A stretch of DNA of 64,000 bases from Anoplolepis gracilipes (taxonomy: Eukaryota; Arthropoda; Insecta; Hymenoptera; Formicidae): NCBI RefSeq assembly GCF_047496725.1, contig NC_132970.1, positions 20,362,001 through 20,426,000 of the forward strand. The letters are read 5' to 3'. Below, one piece after another: positions 63,074 through 64,000 of this stretch. The notes below the pieces were generated by a model, which saw only the letters and a list, made by a program, of their open reading frames with translations, was not told where the DNA came from and made no database searches. The translations under genes were made by a program, and so were the position numbers. The number at the start of each line of letters is the position of its first letter. The first letter of the stretch is position 1.

Positions 63074-63547
63074 TTAGACGACCTTTATAATCTTGTCATA
63101 AATATTATGTAGATTTTCTGTGTCTTTTTGTAAGTTTATTGTGTTGTTGTTAAATTTCTTGATAAAAAACATTTCTGCTATTTCTCTCTTTTTTATAAAT
63201 TTCTCGTTATGTAAAATCTCTGGGCTATTCCACTCAAAATCATGTCCGAATTCCGATCTATGCTTACTAATTATAAATTGACACGAGGGATGCAATTTAA
63301 TATTTTTACAATGTTTGTTAAGCCTTGTGCGCAAATGTCTTTTTGTTTGGCCTATGTAAAACGCATCACAATCCTTACAACGAATTTTATATATGACATT
63401 AGTTCTATTATCAATATTTAACATATCTTTGCCACGTCTAATCAATGTGTTAAGCTTATTCGTTACTGTCGACGCTACACTCAAACCCGTGTCTTGTATT
63501 GATCGGCGCAAACATGAACTAAAATCTTTAACAAAAAGTAGCAACAT
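63074..63547 (-). CDS. Penelope GIY-YIG endonuclease domain
   Basis: Minus-strand frame with TNVIYKIRCKDCDAFYIGQT followed by KRHLRTRLNKH, the GIY-YIG core with the Penelope-type CxxC-like Cys pair, then HPSCQFIISKHRSEFGHDF and EIAEMFFIKKF, and INLQKDTENLHNIYD at the end. The domain nicks target DNA for retrotransposition. It continues the RT frame after a one-base shift, so the native product is a fusion. The first residues of the frame overlap the RT frame and are not a true start. Confidence 0.75.
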   Translation of the reverse strand: MLLLFVKDFSSCLRRSIQDTGLSVASTVTNKLNTLIRRGKDMLNIDNRTNVIYKIRCKDCDAFYIGQTKRHLRTRLNKHCKNIKLHPSCQFIISKHRSEFGHDFEWNSPEILHNEKFIKKREIAEMFFIKKFNNNTINLQKDTENLHNIYDKIIKVV

Positions 63548-64000
63548 AAAAAAGTTTTTGGTTGTAATTTATCGATAGATTCATCAGTGTTAGTGGTTTA
63601 CGATTTTTCAAAACATATATCCTTTTTTGTATGTGTCGCTCAACAAATTTTTCGGGAAAACAATTATTACGTAATGCTTTACGAACTATATTTATATTCT
63701 CTTTGTGGAATCTGACATCTGAGAGTAGTAAGGCATGATCAACGAGATTGTATATAGTATTTATTTTGTACTTTGTTGGATGGTTAGAGTGAAAGTTAAT
63801 GTATCTTCCCGACCATGTAGGCTTCCTAAACCAATTGGTTATAAGTGTGTTGTCGACACGCATAATCGTTGTATTTAAAAAACTAATGGAATTGTTATGT
63901 TCTATTTCAACGGTAAATTTCAATCGGGGGTGAAAATTATTAAAGGTCTCTATTATTTCGTCTAAGCCTATGCGCGGAACTACTGCGAAGATATCATCAA
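63528..64000 (-). pseudogene. Penelope reverse transcriptase C-terminal part (partial)
   Basis: Open from the window edge to 63528. The edge encodes DDIFAVVP, the second and third residues of the RT catalytic YxDD-type motif, followed by FTVEIEHNNSISFLNTTI and WFRKPTWSGRYINFHSNHP, typical of the Penelope RT palm/thumb. It runs into a stop because a T run near 63540 is one base longer than needed to continue into the GIY-YIG frame. Could be a mutation or a sequencing slip. Confidence 0.75.

Larger units (their letters stand above)
62736..64000 (-). mobile_element. Penelope-like retroelement 3, nearly intact 3' part, cut by window edge
   Basis: Starts where homology between the 3' flanks of copies A and B stops (about 62735). 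Minus-strand coding runs from the RT catalytic Asp-Asp (DDIFAVVP at 64000-63978) through the thumb to a complete GIY-YIG domain ending near 63074. The 3' untranslated part (62736-63073) carries CGAAACGTCGTC on the minus strand at about 62800-62789. Only one frame break is seen (see the two coding entries). The RT fingers/palm and 5' end lie beyond the window. Confidence 0.85.

Overview
The window looks like a piece of an insect nuclear genome, most likely a hymenopteran such as an ant (inference). The reasons are spliced genes with short GT-AG introns, a secreted insect-type M1 aminopeptidase N family, strong base-composition mosaicism, Penelope-like, jockey-like, SINE and foldback transposons, and many TA/TG/CA microsatellites. 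No bacterial gene organisation is present. All gene models come from reading frames, splice signals and comparison between repeated copies by eye; no transcript or database evidence was available.

Layout. Positions 1-9.4 kb, 37.1-39.8 kb and 42.9-44.0 kb are visibly richer in G+C and CpG, with no convincing gene. The AT-rich remainder is a large segmental duplication of one gene. Copy A (plus, 53907-62371, 11 coding exons, 920 codons) and copy B (minus, 22099-31540, 11 coding exons, 913 codons) are both complete and in frame. Two further 5' pieces are broken: C (exon 1 only, minus, 12212-12638) and D (118 nt of exon 1, minus, 34006-34123). All four carry the same upstream region with a (CG)n/(TG)n tract and a conserved splice acceptor before the ATG. 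About 9 kb upstream of copy A (about 44.95-53.88 kb) is an inverted copy of about 12.64-21.66 kb, upstream of C. B, C and D are thus a head-to-tail minus-strand array, and A is the inverted partner.

The protein is an M1 aminopeptidase by fold and conserved landmarks, but its zinc site is gone: HEXXH reads R-K-M-A-Y, the distal Glu ligand is Asp, and GAMEN reads Y-D-N-E-N. The changes are identical in both intact copies, so this appears to be a retained secreted pseudoenzyme. A second, unrecognised gene was assembled at 41600-42616 (four exons, 254 codons, three short introns with consistent phases, a poly(A) signal).

Mobile DNA fills most of the rest: three Penelope-like elements with GIY-YIG/RT remnants (16.4-18.0, 39.8-41.3, 62.7-64.0 kb), a pair of inverted Penelope-like terminal repeats with hammerhead-like cores inside an intron of copy B (22.8-24.1 kb), a 5'-truncated jockey-like LINE with a target duplication (45.9-48.1 kb), a tRNA-type SINE nested in a Penelope relic (40.3-40.5 kb), two 185-bp pogo-like MITEs at different sites in the two arms, and several long palindromic foldback elements. 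One foldback (36.2-37.1 kb) carries a non-repeat core with an open frame, and its half-copy sits exactly at the breakpoint of gene fragment C. Several insertions are in only one arm and so post-date the duplication.
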